DNA of 64,000 nt from Pseudomonas baetica (GTDB lineage: Bacteria; Pseudomonadota; Gammaproteobacteria; Pseudomonadales; Pseudomonadaceae): NCBI RefSeq assembly GCF_019733355.1, contig NZ_JAIHLQ010000034.1, forward strand, positions 1 through 64,000, written 5' to 3'. The position numbers and the translations under genes were made by a program. Shown here piece by piece: positions 25,265 through 34,456 of this stretch. The stretch's first letter is position 1. Every line of letters starts with the position of its first letter. The notes under the pieces are model-generated. The model was not told the origin of the DNA. It ran no database searches and saw only the letters and a list, made by a program, of their open reading frames with translations.

Positions 25265-25325
25265 GGCGGAAACCTGACTGAAGAATCAGCGGATTCTACC
25301 AGCCTTTGCTTGCGCCTTTGAGTGC

Positions 25326-25859
25326 TTACTGACTGACAGTCAGTTTGCCGACCATCCCCGCCTGATAATGGCCGGGGATATTGCAGGCAAATTCCAGGCG
25401 GGTGGCTTTGCTGAAGGTCCAGGTCAACTCAGCGGTTTTGCCCGGTTCGACCAACACACTGTTCGGGTCATCATGCTTCATGCCATGGCTCATCGCACCG
25501 TGATCCATGCCCGCCATGTCGTGGGACATTTCTTTCATGCCGGTAGGCGTCAGCATGCCGCTTTGTTGCATCTGCAACATTTCCTGCTGGTGTTTGGCAT
25601 GCATCGCCGCGTCGCCCAGGTTGAATTCGTGCAGCAACTGGCCTTTATTCACCAGCACAAAGCGAACGGTCTCACCGGCCTTGACCTGGATCGTCTTCGG
25701 GTCGAACGACAGGTCGGCCATCACCACTTCGATGCTGCGCGTGGCTTTGGCGGCAGGCGCGGGTTCGCCGAAGGCATAGGTGTGTGCCGACGCGGCCCAC
25801 ACTGGCGAGCTCAACGCCAGCAGACATGCGGCCAAAGCCAGGGGTTTGCGCAAAAACAT
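25326..25859 (-). CDS. Periplasmic cupredoxin (plastocyanin-like copper protein)
   Basis: This 177-residue protein has a signal peptide ending 'SPVWA' and a cupredoxin fold. 'HEFNLGD' supplies the first His ligand and 'FACNIPGHYQAGM' supplies Cys, His and Met, a type-1 copper site. A Met/His-rich insert ('MKEMSHDMAGMDHGAMSHGM', about 107-126) should bind extra copper. It is divergent from copR with a CopR-type box between them, so induction by copper through CopRS is likely. It corresponds to P. aeruginosa PA2807 by position. Confidence 0.9.
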   Translation of the reverse strand: MFLRKPLALAACLLALSSPVWAASAHTYAFGEPAPAAKATRSIEVVMADLSFDPKTIQVKAGETVRFVLVNKGQLLHEFNLGDAAMHAKHQQEMLQMQQSGMLTPTGMKEMSHDMAGMDHGAMSHGMKHDDPNSVLVEPGKTAELTWTFSKATRLEFACNIPGHYQAGMVGKLTVSQ

Positions 25860-25937
25860 GGTCGTACTCCAACAAGATAGGGTTCAGCCTGTGGGAAACT
25901 TTAGCCGGCCTGCGCTGGCATCTACCTGACAGGCAGA

Positions 25938-25951
25938 TTACAACTTTGTCA
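25938..25951. promoter_or_regulatory. Candidate CopR binding site
   Basis: TTACAACTTTGTCA is an imperfect palindrome of the TKACAA-N2-TTGTMA form used by CopR/CusR-type regulators. It lies inside a wider inverted repeat CCTGACA-N15-TGTCAGG (25925-25953), midway between the divergent cupredoxin and copR genes. Confidence 0.65.
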
Positions 25952-26023
25952 GGTTAGCGCTTACCGAGATGTCCCACGGTATAAAGCTTTCGTTCCTACA
26001 CACCGAATCAACCCGAGTCGCCC

Positions 26024-26704
26024 ATGAAACTGTTGATCGTCGAAGACCAAGTAAAAACCGGCCAATACCTGCGCCAGGGCCTGACCGAGGCAGGGTTCAA
26101 CACCGAACTGGTGGCCGACGGCAACAGCGGCCAGCAACTGGCCTTGAGCGGCGACTATGCGTTGCTGATCCTCGATGTCATGCTCCCGGGGCGTAACGGC
26201 TGGCAAATCCTGCAAGCGGTGCGCAGTGCGGGTCTCGACACGCCGGTGCTTTTTCTGACGGCCAAAGACGCCGTAGAAGACAGGGTTCACGGCCTCGAAC
26301 TGGGGGCCGATGATTACCTGGTCAAGCCTTTCGCCTTTTCCGAGTTGCTGGCGAGAGTGCGCAGCCTGTTACGTCGCGGCAGCGCCACCGCACAGGAGAC
26401 CAGCCTGCAACTGGCGGATCTGCGCCTGGACCTGATCCGCCGCCGGGTAGAGCGCAGCGGCCAACGCATTGACCTGACTGCCAAGGAATTCGCCCTGTTG
26501 GAAATGCTCCTGCGCCGTCAGGGCGAAGTGCTGCCAAAATCGTTGATCGCCTCGCAGGTCTGGGACATGAATTTCGACAGCGACACCAATGTCATCGAAG
26601 TCGCGATTCGCCGCCTACGCCTCAAGATCGACGACGAGTTCCCCAATAAACTGATCCACACCGTGCGCGGCATGGGCTACGTGCTTGAAGAGCGCTCAGC
26701 CTGA
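26024..26704 (+). CDS. copR: Copper-responsive OmpR-family response regulator
   Basis: This 226-residue protein has a receiver domain with Asp51 in 'LLILDVMLPG' and Lys in 'LVKPFAF'. The OmpR/PhoB winged-helix domain ends 'IHTVRGMGYVLEE', with 'DTNVIEVAIRRLRLKID' as recognition helix. It belongs to the heavy-metal subgroup (CopR/CusR/CzcR). Its stop overlaps the copS start by one base, and the divergent cupredoxin supports copper as the signal. Confidence 0.93.
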   Translation: MKLLIVEDQVKTGQYLRQGLTEAGFNTELVADGNSGQQLALSGDYALLILDVMLPGRNGWQILQAVRSAGLDTPVLFLTAKDAVEDRVHGLELGADDYLVKPFAFSELLARVRSLLRRGSATAQETSLQLADLRLDLIRRRVERSGQRIDLTAKEFALLEMLLRRQGEVLPKSLIASQVWDMNFDSDTNVIEVAIRRLRLKIDDEFPNKLIHTVRGMGYVLEERSA

Positions 26705-28047
26705 TGCGCCGGTTGTCCTTGAGCTCACGTCTGGCCTTGCTGTTTGCTGCTTGTACCGCCGTGGTGTCGCTGTGTGCCGGGGTGCTGTTCAACCACGCCA
26801 GCGAGGCGCATTTCGTCGAACTCGATCAGCAATTGCTGGACGGCAAACTCATCGGCCTGCGCCGCGCCCTGCAAGATGTTCAACCCGGCCAACGCGAAGC
26901 GCGCCTGGCCGATGAACTGAGCCGCCAAGCCGATCTGTCCCTGCGCATCAATGGCAGTGACGGCCAACGCTGGTACGACAGTTCGACACAGATCCCCAAG
27001 CAATTACCGTCACACCTCGGGCTGTCGACGATCCGCAATAACGGCACTGACTATCGCGTACTCAACGCCCCGCTCTACCCGGACAAAACCGATTCACCGC
27101 AACTGACCCTGTTGCTGGACATCACTCATCACCAGCACTTCCTGCAACGCATGCAGCATTTGATCTGGCTGACCGTCGGACTCTCGGCGCTGGCCACTGC
27201 GCTACTGGGCGCCTGGGCCGCGCGCAGCGGCTTGCGCCCACTGCGGTACATGAGTGCGGTGGCCCGTGGGATATCGGCGCAATCGCTCAATGCCCGACTG
27301 CCGGAAGCGCAAATGCCGCCAGAGCTTGCGGAAATGGCCCACAGCTTCAACGCCATGCTCGGACGCCTCGACGACTCGTTTCAACGGCTCTCGGCGTTTT
27401 CCGCCGACATTGCCCATGAACTGCGCACGCCGCTTTCCAACCTGCTGACCCACACCCAGGTCACCCTCACCCGCCCACGGCCGATCGATGATTATCGCGA
27501 AGCGCTGCACAGCAACCTCGAAGAATTGCAATGGATGGCGCAACTGGTCAACGACATGCTGTATCTGGCCAAGGCTGACCACGGCTTGCTGGTGCCCAAG
27601 CGTCAACCGCTGGAACTGGCGGAAGAAGCGGATGCATTGTTGGAGTTTTTTGCACCACTGGCAGAAGACGCCGGAGTGCAATTGAGCCGTGACGGGGATG
27701 CGCGAATCGAGGGTGACCGCAGCATGTTGCGCCGGGCGCTGTCGAATCTGCTGGATAACGCGCTGCGGTTTACGCCGGCCCAAGGCCATGTACGTCTGAC
27801 CATACTTGATCAGACGAATGTTGTACGCGTGTCCGTCGAGAACAGTGGTGAAGGGGTTTCGGCAGAGCTGTTGCCACGCTTATTCGACCGGTTTTATCGG
27901 GCGGATCCGGCGCGGCAGGAAGGTAGCAGTGAGCATGCAGGGCTGGGGCTGGCGATTACTCAATCGATTGTCCGGGCGCATGGTGGGCAGATTCATTGCG
28001 AATCGGATCAGGGCTGGACGCGGTTTGTGATTGAGTTGCCGAAGTAG
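26704..28047 (+). CDS. copS: Heavy-metal sensor histidine kinase
   Basis: This 447-residue protein has two membrane segments (about 8-28 and 155-178) that enclose a periplasmic sensor region of about 125 residues. A HAMP domain, H-box 'FSADIAHELRTPLSN' (His about 238), N-box 'NLLDNALRFTP' and G-box 'GLGLAIT' follow. It phosphorylates CopR. No obvious Met/His cluster is seen in the sensor domain, so metal binding may use scattered His residues. Confidence 0.92.
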   Translation: MRRLSLSSRLALLFAACTAVVSLCAGVLFNHASEAHFVELDQQLLDGKLIGLRRALQDVQPGQREARLADELSRQADLSLRINGSDGQRWYDSSTQIPKQLPSHLGLSTIRNNGTDYRVLNAPLYPDKTDSPQLTLLLDITHHQHFLQRMQHLIWLTVGLSALATALLGAWAARSGLRPLRYMSAVARGISAQSLNARLPEAQMPPELAEMAHSFNAMLGRLDDSFQRLSAFSADIAHELRTPLSNLLTHTQVTLTRPRPIDDYREALHSNLEELQWMAQLVNDMLYLAKADHGLLVPKRQPLELAEEADALLEFFAPLAEDAGVQLSRDGDARIEGDRSMLRRALSNLLDNALRFTPAQGHVRLTILDQTNVVRVSVENSGEGVSAELLPRLFDRFYRADPARQEGSSEHAGLGLAITQSIVRAHGGQIHCESDQGWTRFVIELPK

Positions 28048-28065
28048 AGTTGAGGCCGATTGTTA

Positions 28066-28148
28066 CGGCCCCTTCGCGAGCAAGCCCGCGCACACTGGAT
28101 ATGCGTCGTACACAAATCCTCTGTGGGAGCGGGCTTGCGCGCGAAGGC
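28066..28148. repeat. REP pair (BIME-like)
   Basis: Inverted arms 'cgcgagcaagcccgcgc' (28075-28091) and 'gggagcgggcttgcgcgcga' (about 28125-28144) lie in the gap between convergent copS and the second lol permease. Confidence 0.85.
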
Positions 28149-28159
28149 GCTATAACAGC

Positions 28160-29404
28160 TTACGAATATCTCAGCGCATGAGCCGGCTCGATCTTCGCTG
28201 CCCGCCACGCCGGATACACCGTCGCCAGGAAGCTCAGGATGAACCCGGCGGAACAGATCAACAGCACATCCCCCGCCTGCAATTGCGACGGCAGATTGCT
28301 GACGAAATACACATCGGAACTGAAGATGTGCTGCCCAGTCACCCGCTCGACCCAGCCGACCATCTCACTGACGTTCAGCGCCGCGATAACGCCCAGCACG
28401 CCCCCCATCAAGGTGCCGACAATCCCGATCACCGTGCCCTGCACCATGAAGATTGCCATGATCTGCCGGGGCGTAGCGCCGATAGTACGCAGGATCGCGA
28501 TGTCCGCGCCCTTGTCGTTCACCACCATGATCAGGGTTGCGATGATGTTGAACGCCGCCACCGCGACGATCATCAGCAACAGCAGGCCGATCATGGTTTT
28601 TTCCATTTTCATGGCGCTGAACAGACTGCCTTGGGTGTGGGTCCAGTCGTCAGCCTTGAAATCGGCGCCCAGGTCTGCGGCGATGTCCGCAGAGACCTTC
28701 GGCGCCGCGTACAAGTCTTTGACCGCCAGACGCACGCTCTGCACCTGATTCGGCTCCCAATGCTGCATGGTCGCCGCATCGGCGACATGGATCAGCCCCA
28801 TGGAACCGTCCAGTTCAGCGCCAACCTTGAACACGCCAACCACGTTCAGGCGCTGCATGCGCGGAGTGATCCCCCCCGGTGCGGTGCTGACTTCCGGCAC
28901 GATCAGGGTGATCTTGTCGCCAACATTCAAACGGAAACGGCGGGCGGTGATTTCGCCGATCACCACGCCAAACTCACCGGGTTTCAAGGCATCGAGGCGG
29001 CCCTGGACGATGTGCTGGGCAACAATCGACACCTTGCCTTCCTGAGCAGGATCGACGCCGCTGATCTGGATCGGCTGCATCAAGCCCTTGTAGGAGAGCA
29101 TGCCTTCCATTTCCGTGAACGGCACGGCGGCGGTCACTTCAGGATTTTTCATCGCGGCGGCGGCTACGGGCCGCCAGTCGTCAATCGGCTTGACGCCAAC
29201 GATGGTCGCGTGCGGCACCATACCGAGGATGCGCGAGCTCATTTCACGCTGAAAGCCGTTCATCACCGACAGCACAACGATCATCGCCAGCACGCCAAGG
29301 GCGAGGCCGATCATCGAGGTCATCGAAATGAACGAAACAAAGCGATTGCGGCGCTTGGCTCGGGTATAGCGTGCGCCGATAAAGATCGATAACGGTCTGA
29401 ACAT
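28160..29404 (-). CDS. lolE: Lipoprotein-releasing system permease (LolC/LolE family, second copy)
   Basis: This 414-residue protein has one membrane segment near residue 25 and three in the C-terminal half, the MacB/LolC-E layout, with a periplasmic domain between. 'FVSFISMTSMIGLALGVLAM' and the end 'RAAKIEPAHALRYS' are typical. It extracts lipoproteins from the inner membrane with LolD and the other permease. The start is placed at 'MFRPLSIFIG', parallel to the paralogue. It is third in the operon, separated from lolD by a terminator-like hairpin. The name lolE follows operon order only. Confidence 0.88.
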   Translation of the reverse strand: MFRPLSIFIGARYTRAKRRNRFVSFISMTSMIGLALGVLAMIVVLSVMNGFQREMSSRILGMVPHATIVGVKPIDDWRPVAAAAMKNPEVTAAVPFTEMEGMLSYKGLMQPIQISGVDPAQEGKVSIVAQHIVQGRLDALKPGEFGVVIGEITARRFRLNVGDKITLIVPEVSTAPGGITPRMQRLNVVGVFKVGAELDGSMGLIHVADAATMQHWEPNQVQSVRLAVKDLYAAPKVSADIAADLGADFKADDWTHTQGSLFSAMKMEKTMIGLLLLMIVAVAAFNIIATLIMVVNDKGADIAILRTIGATPRQIMAIFMVQGTVIGIVGTLMGGVLGVIAALNVSEMVGWVERVTGQHIFSSDVYFVSNLPSQLQAGDVLLICSAGFILSFLATVYPAWRAAKIEPAHALRYS

Positions 29405-29422
29405 TCGCTGGGGCACCGTATA

Positions 29423-29457
29423 AAAATAAAAGACCCGACGCCTTTCAGACGTCGGGT
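29423..29457 (-). terminator. Terminator-like hairpin between lolD and the second lol permease
   Basis: ACCCGACG (29433-29440) pairs with CGTCGGGT (29450-29457). On the minus strand the stem is followed by CTTTTATTTTTA. It lies directly after lolD and before the last gene of the operon. Confidence 0.75.
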
Positions 29458-29467
29458 TTGGGCCGAA

Positions 29468-30166
29468 TCAGATGGGCGTCAGGCAACCTTCCTGCAAATG
29501 CAGGACGCGATCCATCTGGCGAGCCAGGTTCATGTCGTGAGTCACCACCAGAAACGCCGTGCGCATCGAAGTGCTGAGCTCCAGCATCAAATCCTGAATG
29601 CCTTGGGCGGTGTGGGAATCGAGGTTACCGGTCGGCTCATCGAGCATCACCAGGCCGGGATTGTTGACCAGGGCGCGGGCGATGGCCACACGCTGACGTT
29701 CACCACCGGACAGTTCGGCCGGCTTGTGCTCAAGACGATGACCGAGGCCGACGCGCTCCAGCAATGCCGTAGCGCGCTGACGGGCTTCCGGAATCGGCGT
29801 CTTGCCAATCAACAGCGGCATGCAGACGTTTTCCAGTGCGGTGAATTCCGGCAGCAGGTGGTGAAACTGGTAAACGAAACCCAGCGCACGGTTACGCAGC
29901 AGGCCGCGCTTCTTCTCGCTCAGCGCCGAGAGTTCTTCGCCATCGAGCCAGACGCTGCCCTGGGTTGGCGTGTCGAGGCCGCCCAACAGGTTGAGCAAAG
30001 TACTTTTGCCCGAACCCGAGGTGCCGACAATTGCGACACGCTCGCCCGGATGCAACTCCAGTTGCAGACCGGCCAGCACTTCTACCGACTCCGGGCCTTC
30101 CTCGTAGGATTTGCCCAGGTTGCGGCAGCTCAAGATTGCTTGTTCACTCATGCCCGACTCACTCAT
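29468..30166 (-). CDS. lolD: Lipoprotein-releasing ABC transporter ATPase
   Basis: This 232-residue ATPase has Walker A 'GTSGSGKST', signature 'LSGGERQRVAIARAL', Walker B 'LVMLDEPTGNLD' and switch His in 'VVTHD'. It powers lipoprotein release by the Lol permease pair. The start is set at the ATG overlapping the upstream permease stop, because GGAGG lies 9 bp before it; an ATG five codons later is the alternative. Confidence 0.93.
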   Translation of the reverse strand: MSESGMSEQAILSCRNLGKSYEEGPESVEVLAGLQLELHPGERVAIVGTSGSGKSTLLNLLGGLDTPTQGSVWLDGEELSALSEKKRGLLRNRALGFVYQFHHLLPEFTALENVCMPLLIGKTPIPEARQRATALLERVGLGHRLEHKPAELSGGERQRVAIARALVNNPGLVMLDEPTGNLDSHTAQGIQDLMLELSTSMRTAFLVVTHDMNLARQMDRVLHLQEGCLTPI

Positions 30167-31409
30167 AACGTAGCGCCTCCGCCGGCTGGGTGCGCGCGGC
30201 ACGCCAGGCTGGATACAGGGTGGCGAGGAAACTCAGGACCAACGCAGCGGCGCAGACCATGACCACATCCTGGCTCTGCACCTGCGACGGAAGATAATCA
30301 ATGAAATACACGTCAGCATTAAGGAATTTGTGGCCGATCAGGCCTTCAAGGGCCGAAATCGCAGCACTGACGTTAAGCGCGGCCAGGATTCCGACCACCG
30401 CGCCAATGGCGGTGCCGACCACGCCGATCACCGTGCCTTGCACCATGAACGTGCGCATGATGGTGCCCGGTGTCGCGCCAAGAGTACGCAGAATGGCGAT
30501 GTCGCCCTTCTTGTCGTTGACCACCATCACCAGCGTGGAAATGATGTTGAACGCCGCAACAGCGACAATCAGCAGCAACAGCAGCCCGATCATGGCCTTT
30601 TCCATACGGATCGCCTGATACAGATTGCCGTGGGTGCGCGTCCAGTCGCGAGCGTAGTAATGGTCTTCGCCAAGTTGCTGGGCGATGTTCCATGCCACGC
30701 GCGGCGCCTGGAACAGGTCGTCGAACTTCAGACGGATACCCTGCACCTGATCAGTCTTCCAGCGACGCATTTTCGCCAGATCCTGCAGGTTGGTGACGCC
30801 CAGAAAGCCGTCCAGCTCACCGGCGCCGACATGGAAAATGCCCACCACGGTGAAGCGCTTCATGCGCGGGAACATCCCGGCCGGGGTCACGCTGACCTCA
30901 GGCGCAACAAAGGTGACCTTGTCACCGATGCCCACACCAAGCTTGGTCGCGGCCTTGTCGCCGATAACGATGCCAAAGCTGCCCGGCGTCAGGTCGTCGA
31001 GTTTGCCCTGCTTCATGAAGTTGTCGATGATCGACACGTTGCGCTCAAGCGCAGGGTCGATGGCGTTGAGCAACACCTTGGACACCTGACCATTGTTGGT
31101 CAGCAGACCCTGCATTTGCGTGAACGGCGCTACCGCCGTCACCTGCGGGTTCTGCTTGACCTGGGTGGCCAGGCTTTGCCAATCGTTGATCGGCTCGGTG
31201 GACTCGATGGTCGCGTGGGGCACCATGCCCAGCACGCGGGTGCGCATCTCATGATCGAAGCCATTCATCACCGAGAGCACGACGATCATCACGACCACGC
31301 CTAGGGCGAGCCCGATCATCGAAGTCAGGGAAATGAATGACACAAAATGATTGCGACGCTTTGCACGGGTATAACGCGTGCCGATAAATACGAAGAGAGG
31401 TCTGAACAT
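30159..31409 (-). CDS. lolC: Lipoprotein-releasing system permease (LolC/LolE family, first copy)
   Basis: This 416-residue protein has the same layout as the downstream copy: one N-terminal and three C-terminal membrane segments and a periplasmic domain. 'FVSFISLTSMIGLALGVVVM' and 'RAARTQPAEALRYE' mark the family. It is first in the operon and its stop overlaps the lolD start by 8 bp. Two distinct permeases imply a heteromeric LolCDE complex, not a LolDF type. Confidence 0.9.
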   Translation of the reverse strand: MFRPLFVFIGTRYTRAKRRNHFVSFISLTSMIGLALGVVVMIVVLSVMNGFDHEMRTRVLGMVPHATIESTEPINDWQSLATQVKQNPQVTAVAPFTQMQGLLTNNGQVSKVLLNAIDPALERNVSIIDNFMKQGKLDDLTPGSFGIVIGDKAATKLGVGIGDKVTFVAPEVSVTPAGMFPRMKRFTVVGIFHVGAGELDGFLGVTNLQDLAKMRRWKTDQVQGIRLKFDDLFQAPRVAWNIAQQLGEDHYYARDWTRTHGNLYQAIRMEKAMIGLLLLLIVAVAAFNIISTLVMVVNDKKGDIAILRTLGATPGTIMRTFMVQGTVIGVVGTAIGAVVGILAALNVSAAISALEGLIGHKFLNADVYFIDYLPSQVQSQDVVMVCAAALVLSFLATLYPAWRAARTQPAEALRYE

Positions 31410-31503
31410 GTCGGGGCTTGTTCGGAGGGAAAAGGAACGTCCTTGTGGCGGGGGTCGATAACCAGCTTTACACTCAGACCACCGCCGCTACCATGGGTTC
31501 GCC

Positions 31504-32085
31504 ATGTCGACATTAGATGAAGAAGATCGCCGCGAATACTACCGTATCGAGGACACGATCGCACTGGAAATTAGGCCCCTGTCTGCTCCCGAAGCCGCAG
31601 GCCAGGAAGTGTTGCAGGATGCTTCCCCACTCTTCAACCTGCTCAGCGAACTGCACCTGAGTGAATTCGAGTCGCAGCACCTGTTGCGCCAGATCAGCGA
31701 ACGCGACCGGGCCATCGCTGCGTTCCTGAAATCGCAGAACAAGCGCATCGACCTGCTTAGCCAGGTGGTCGCCCTGACCGTGCTCGGCCACATCGGCGAG
31801 CCGCAACCGGTGATCATCTCCGAAGGCGGGATCGACTTTCAGTACCCGACGCCGATTGCGGTCGGTGCGCACCTGTCGGTGAAACTGGTGCTGATGCCTC
31901 AGGCGCTGGGCCTGCTGCTGCGCGCCCGCGTTACCCATTGCGACCGCAAGGGTGAAGGCCATGACGTCGGCACCGAGTTCGAGCACCTGACCGATGCCCA
32001 GCGGCAGTTGCTCGCCCGCTATATCTTGCAGAAGCAGGCTCAGGAACGACGTCTGGCCCGCGAACAGAACGAATCTGGCATTTAA
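31504..32085 (+). CDS. PilZ-like domain protein
   Basis: This 193-residue protein starts 'EEDRREYYRIEDTIALEIRP', which resembles the RxxxR region of PilZ proteins. It has a helical middle and a beta-rich C-terminal part ('GGIDFQYPTPIAVGAHLSVK') that matches a PilZ barrel. The usual D/NxSxxG motif is replaced by 'SEGGIDF', so c-di-GMP binding is uncertain. It is divergent from lolC and 14 bp upstream of the GDPD gene, as in P. aeruginosa PA2989-PA2990 (from memory). Confidence 0.75.
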   Translation: MSTLDEEDRREYYRIEDTIALEIRPLSAPEAAGQEVLQDASPLFNLLSELHLSEFESQHLLRQISERDRAIAAFLKSQNKRIDLLSQVVALTVLGHIGEPQPVIISEGGIDFQYPTPIAVGAHLSVKLVLMPQALGLLLRARVTHCDRKGEGHDVGTEFEHLTDAQRQLLARYILQKQAQERRLAREQNESGI

Positions 32086-32099
32086 ATTAAGGAAGCACC

Positions 32100-32822
32100 G
32101 TGACCCTCATCTACGGCCACCGCGGCGCCAAGGGCGAAGCACCGGAAAACACCCTGACCAGCTTTCAGGAATGTCTCAAGCACGGCGTACGCCGTTGCGA
32201 ACTGGATCTGCATCTGTCCAAGGACGGCGAGTTGATGGTCATCCATGACCCGACGCTCAAGCGCACCACCGAGCGGCGCGGCAAAGTGGTCGAACACACT
32301 GCCGCCGAACTGGTGACCTACGACGCGCGCAAGGGCGGCCCGGGCTGGATCAAGCCGTGCCCGATTCCGACGCTGGAAGAGTTGTTCGAGAAGTGCGATT
32401 TCGAGCACTGGCAGCTTGAAGTCAAAAGCGCTTCACGCACCCGAGCCGCGACCACGGTACTGGCGATTCGAGAAATGGCTCAGCGCCATGGCCTGCTGGA
32501 CAAGGTAACGATCACGTCGAGTTCGCGGGAAGTATTGAAAGCGGCGCTGGATCTGGTGCCGGACGTGTCGCGCGGCCTAGTAGCCGAGTACGCCTGGCTC
32601 GATCCGTTGAAGGTCGCGGCAAGCTATGGTTGCGAGATTCTGGCGCTGAACTGGACACTGTGTACGCCAGAACGCCTGCAGAAGGCGCAGCGTCAGGGGC
32701 TGCATGTGTCGGTATGGACCGTCAACGAGCCTGCGCTGATGCGCAGACTCGCCGACTTCGGCGTTGACAGCCTGATTACAGACTTTCCCGGTTTGGCCAC
32801 TGCCACCCTCGAGAATTGCTGA
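32100..32822 (+). CDS. Glycerophosphodiester phosphodiesterase
   Basis: This 240-residue cytoplasmic GDPD enzyme hydrolyses glycerophosphodiesters to glycerol-3-phosphate and alcohol. 'YGHRGAKGEAPENTLTSF' holds the catalytic His and substrate Arg/Glu, 'CELDLHLSKDGELMVIHD' has the metal-binding Glu-Asp and second His, and 'VWTVNEP' is the usual late motif. The start codon is GTG, preceded by AAGGA at 8 bp. It has no signal peptide, unlike periplasmic GlpQ. Confidence 0.92.
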   Translation: MTLIYGHRGAKGEAPENTLTSFQECLKHGVRRCELDLHLSKDGELMVIHDPTLKRTTERRGKVVEHTAAELVTYDARKGGPGWIKPCPIPTLEELFEKCDFEHWQLEVKSASRTRAATTVLAIREMAQRHGLLDKVTITSSSREVLKAALDLVPDVSRGLVAEYAWLDPLKVAASYGCEILALNWTLCTPERLQKAQRQGLHVSVWTVNEPALMRRLADFGVDSLITDFPGLATATLENC

Positions 32823-32864
32823 AATCGGTCTCCCCGGCCGGCTCAGGCCACCGGCCGGAGCCCG

Positions 32865-34259
32865 TCAAAAAAGCCGGTTGAGGCCGTCGTATGCAGCTAC
32901 TCGATAGGCTTCGGCCATGGTCGGGTAGTTGAACGTGGTGTTGACGAAGTACTTCAGGGTATTCAACTCGCCCGGCTGGTTCATGATCGCCTGACCGATG
33001 TGAACGATCTCCGACGCCTGATAACCGAAGCAGTGAACGCCCAGCACTTCCAGGGTTTCACGGTGGAACAGGATCTTCAGCATGCCTTGCGGCTCGCCGG
33101 CAATCTGCGCCCGCGCCATGCTCTTGAAGAACGCCTTGCCGACTTCATACGGGACTTTGGCCTGGGTCAGTTCCTGCTCGTTCTTGCCGATCGAGCTGAT
33201 CTCCGGAATGGTATAGATGCCGGTCGGCACGTCATTCACGAAACGCCAGCTACCGTTATCAACGATGCTGCCAGCGGCCGAACGACCCTGGTCGTGGGCG
33301 GCACTGGCCAGGCTCGGCCAACCGATCACGTCGCCAGCACCGTAGATGTTCGGCACGCAGGTGCGGTAGTTCTCGTCGACTTCGATCTGGCCACGGCTGT
33401 TGACCTTGACGCCGATGTTTTCCAGACCCAACTGGTCGGTGTTGCCGGTACGGCCGTTACACCAGAGCAAGGCGTCGGCCTTGATCTTCTTGCCGGACTT
33501 GAGGTGCAGGATCACGCCGTTGTCCACGCCTTCAACGCGGTCGTAGTCTTCGTTGTGTCGCACGGTGATGTTGTTGTTGCTGAAGTGGTAGCTCAACGCC
33601 TGGGAGATTTCCGAGTCGAGGAAGCTCAGCAACTGACCACGGTTATCGACCAGCTCAACCAGTACACCCAGACCGCTGAAGATCGAGGCATATTCGCAAC
33701 CAATCACGCCAGCGCCATAAACGATCAGTTTGCGCGGGGTGTGGCCGAGGCTGAGGATGGTGTCGCTATCGTAGATACGCGGGTGATGAAAATCGATGTC
33801 AGCCGGGCGATACGGGCGCGAGCCGGTGGCGATGATGATGTGCTTGGCCACCAGTTTCTCGACCACACCGTTGGCGCAGACCACTTCGATGGTTTGCTCG
33901 TCGGCGAAGCTGCCAGTGCCGAAAAACACGTCGACGCGGTTACGGGCGTAGTAGCCGGTACGCGAGGCAACTTGTTTGGCAATGACTTTTTCGGCGCTTT
34001 TCAACACGTCCGGGAAGGAGAACCAGCGCGGCTCGCCAATCGCCCGAAACATAGGGTTGGTGTTGAACTGCATGATCTGCCGCACCGAGTGACGCAGTGC
34101 CTTGGACGGGATGGTGCCGAGGTGGGTGCAGTTGCCGCCGACCTGGCGACGGCTGTCGACCATCGCGACCTTGCGCCCTGCTTTAGCGGCGTTCATTGCC
34201 GCGCCTTCTCCCGCTGGGCCAGAACCCAGTACCACCACGTCGTAGTTGTAGACAGCCAT
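32865..34259 (-). CDS. sthA: Soluble pyridine nucleotide transhydrogenase
   Basis: This 464-residue flavoprotein moves hydride between NADPH and NAD+. The FAD motif 'VLGSGPAGEGAAMNAAKAGR' is N-terminal and the NAD(P) motif 'IVYGAGVIGCEYASIFSGLG' is central. 'GGNCTHLGTIPSKALRH' shows Thr at the position of the second redox Cys, the mark that separates SthA from disulfide oxidoreductases. 'YGAGDVIG' binds FAD. It is probably monocistronic. Confidence 0.96.
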   Translation of the reverse strand: MAVYNYDVVVLGSGPAGEGAAMNAAKAGRKVAMVDSRRQVGGNCTHLGTIPSKALRHSVRQIMQFNTNPMFRAIGEPRWFSFPDVLKSAEKVIAKQVASRTGYYARNRVDVFFGTGSFADEQTIEVVCANGVVEKLVAKHIIIATGSRPYRPADIDFHHPRIYDSDTILSLGHTPRKLIVYGAGVIGCEYASIFSGLGVLVELVDNRGQLLSFLDSEISQALSYHFSNNNITVRHNEDYDRVEGVDNGVILHLKSGKKIKADALLWCNGRTGNTDQLGLENIGVKVNSRGQIEVDENYRTCVPNIYGAGDVIGWPSLASAAHDQGRSAAGSIVDNGSWRFVNDVPTGIYTIPEISSIGKNEQELTQAKVPYEVGKAFFKSMARAQIAGEPQGMLKILFHRETLEVLGVHCFGYQASEIVHIGQAIMNQPGELNTLKYFVNTTFNYPTMAEAYRVAAYDGLNRLF

Positions 34260-34456
34260 GCGTACTCCTCAGAACAGGCCGAGGTGCCAGCAGCACCTGC
34301 GGCTAAATCACGCCGAATGGCGGCGCGAAGGAACAATTGGGGGCCAATAATGAACCCGGACACAGTCTATAGAAGCGTCAACGCCGCGCACATTAACCCT
34401 TGGTCGCGTCGTAGGCTACTTTTGCCTGCACTACAACGCCAGCTTTCGTACTGTCT

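Noticed and set aside
32834..32858. CCGGCCGG inverted repeat between GDPD and sthA as a terminator
   Set aside because: No U-run follows it on either strand.
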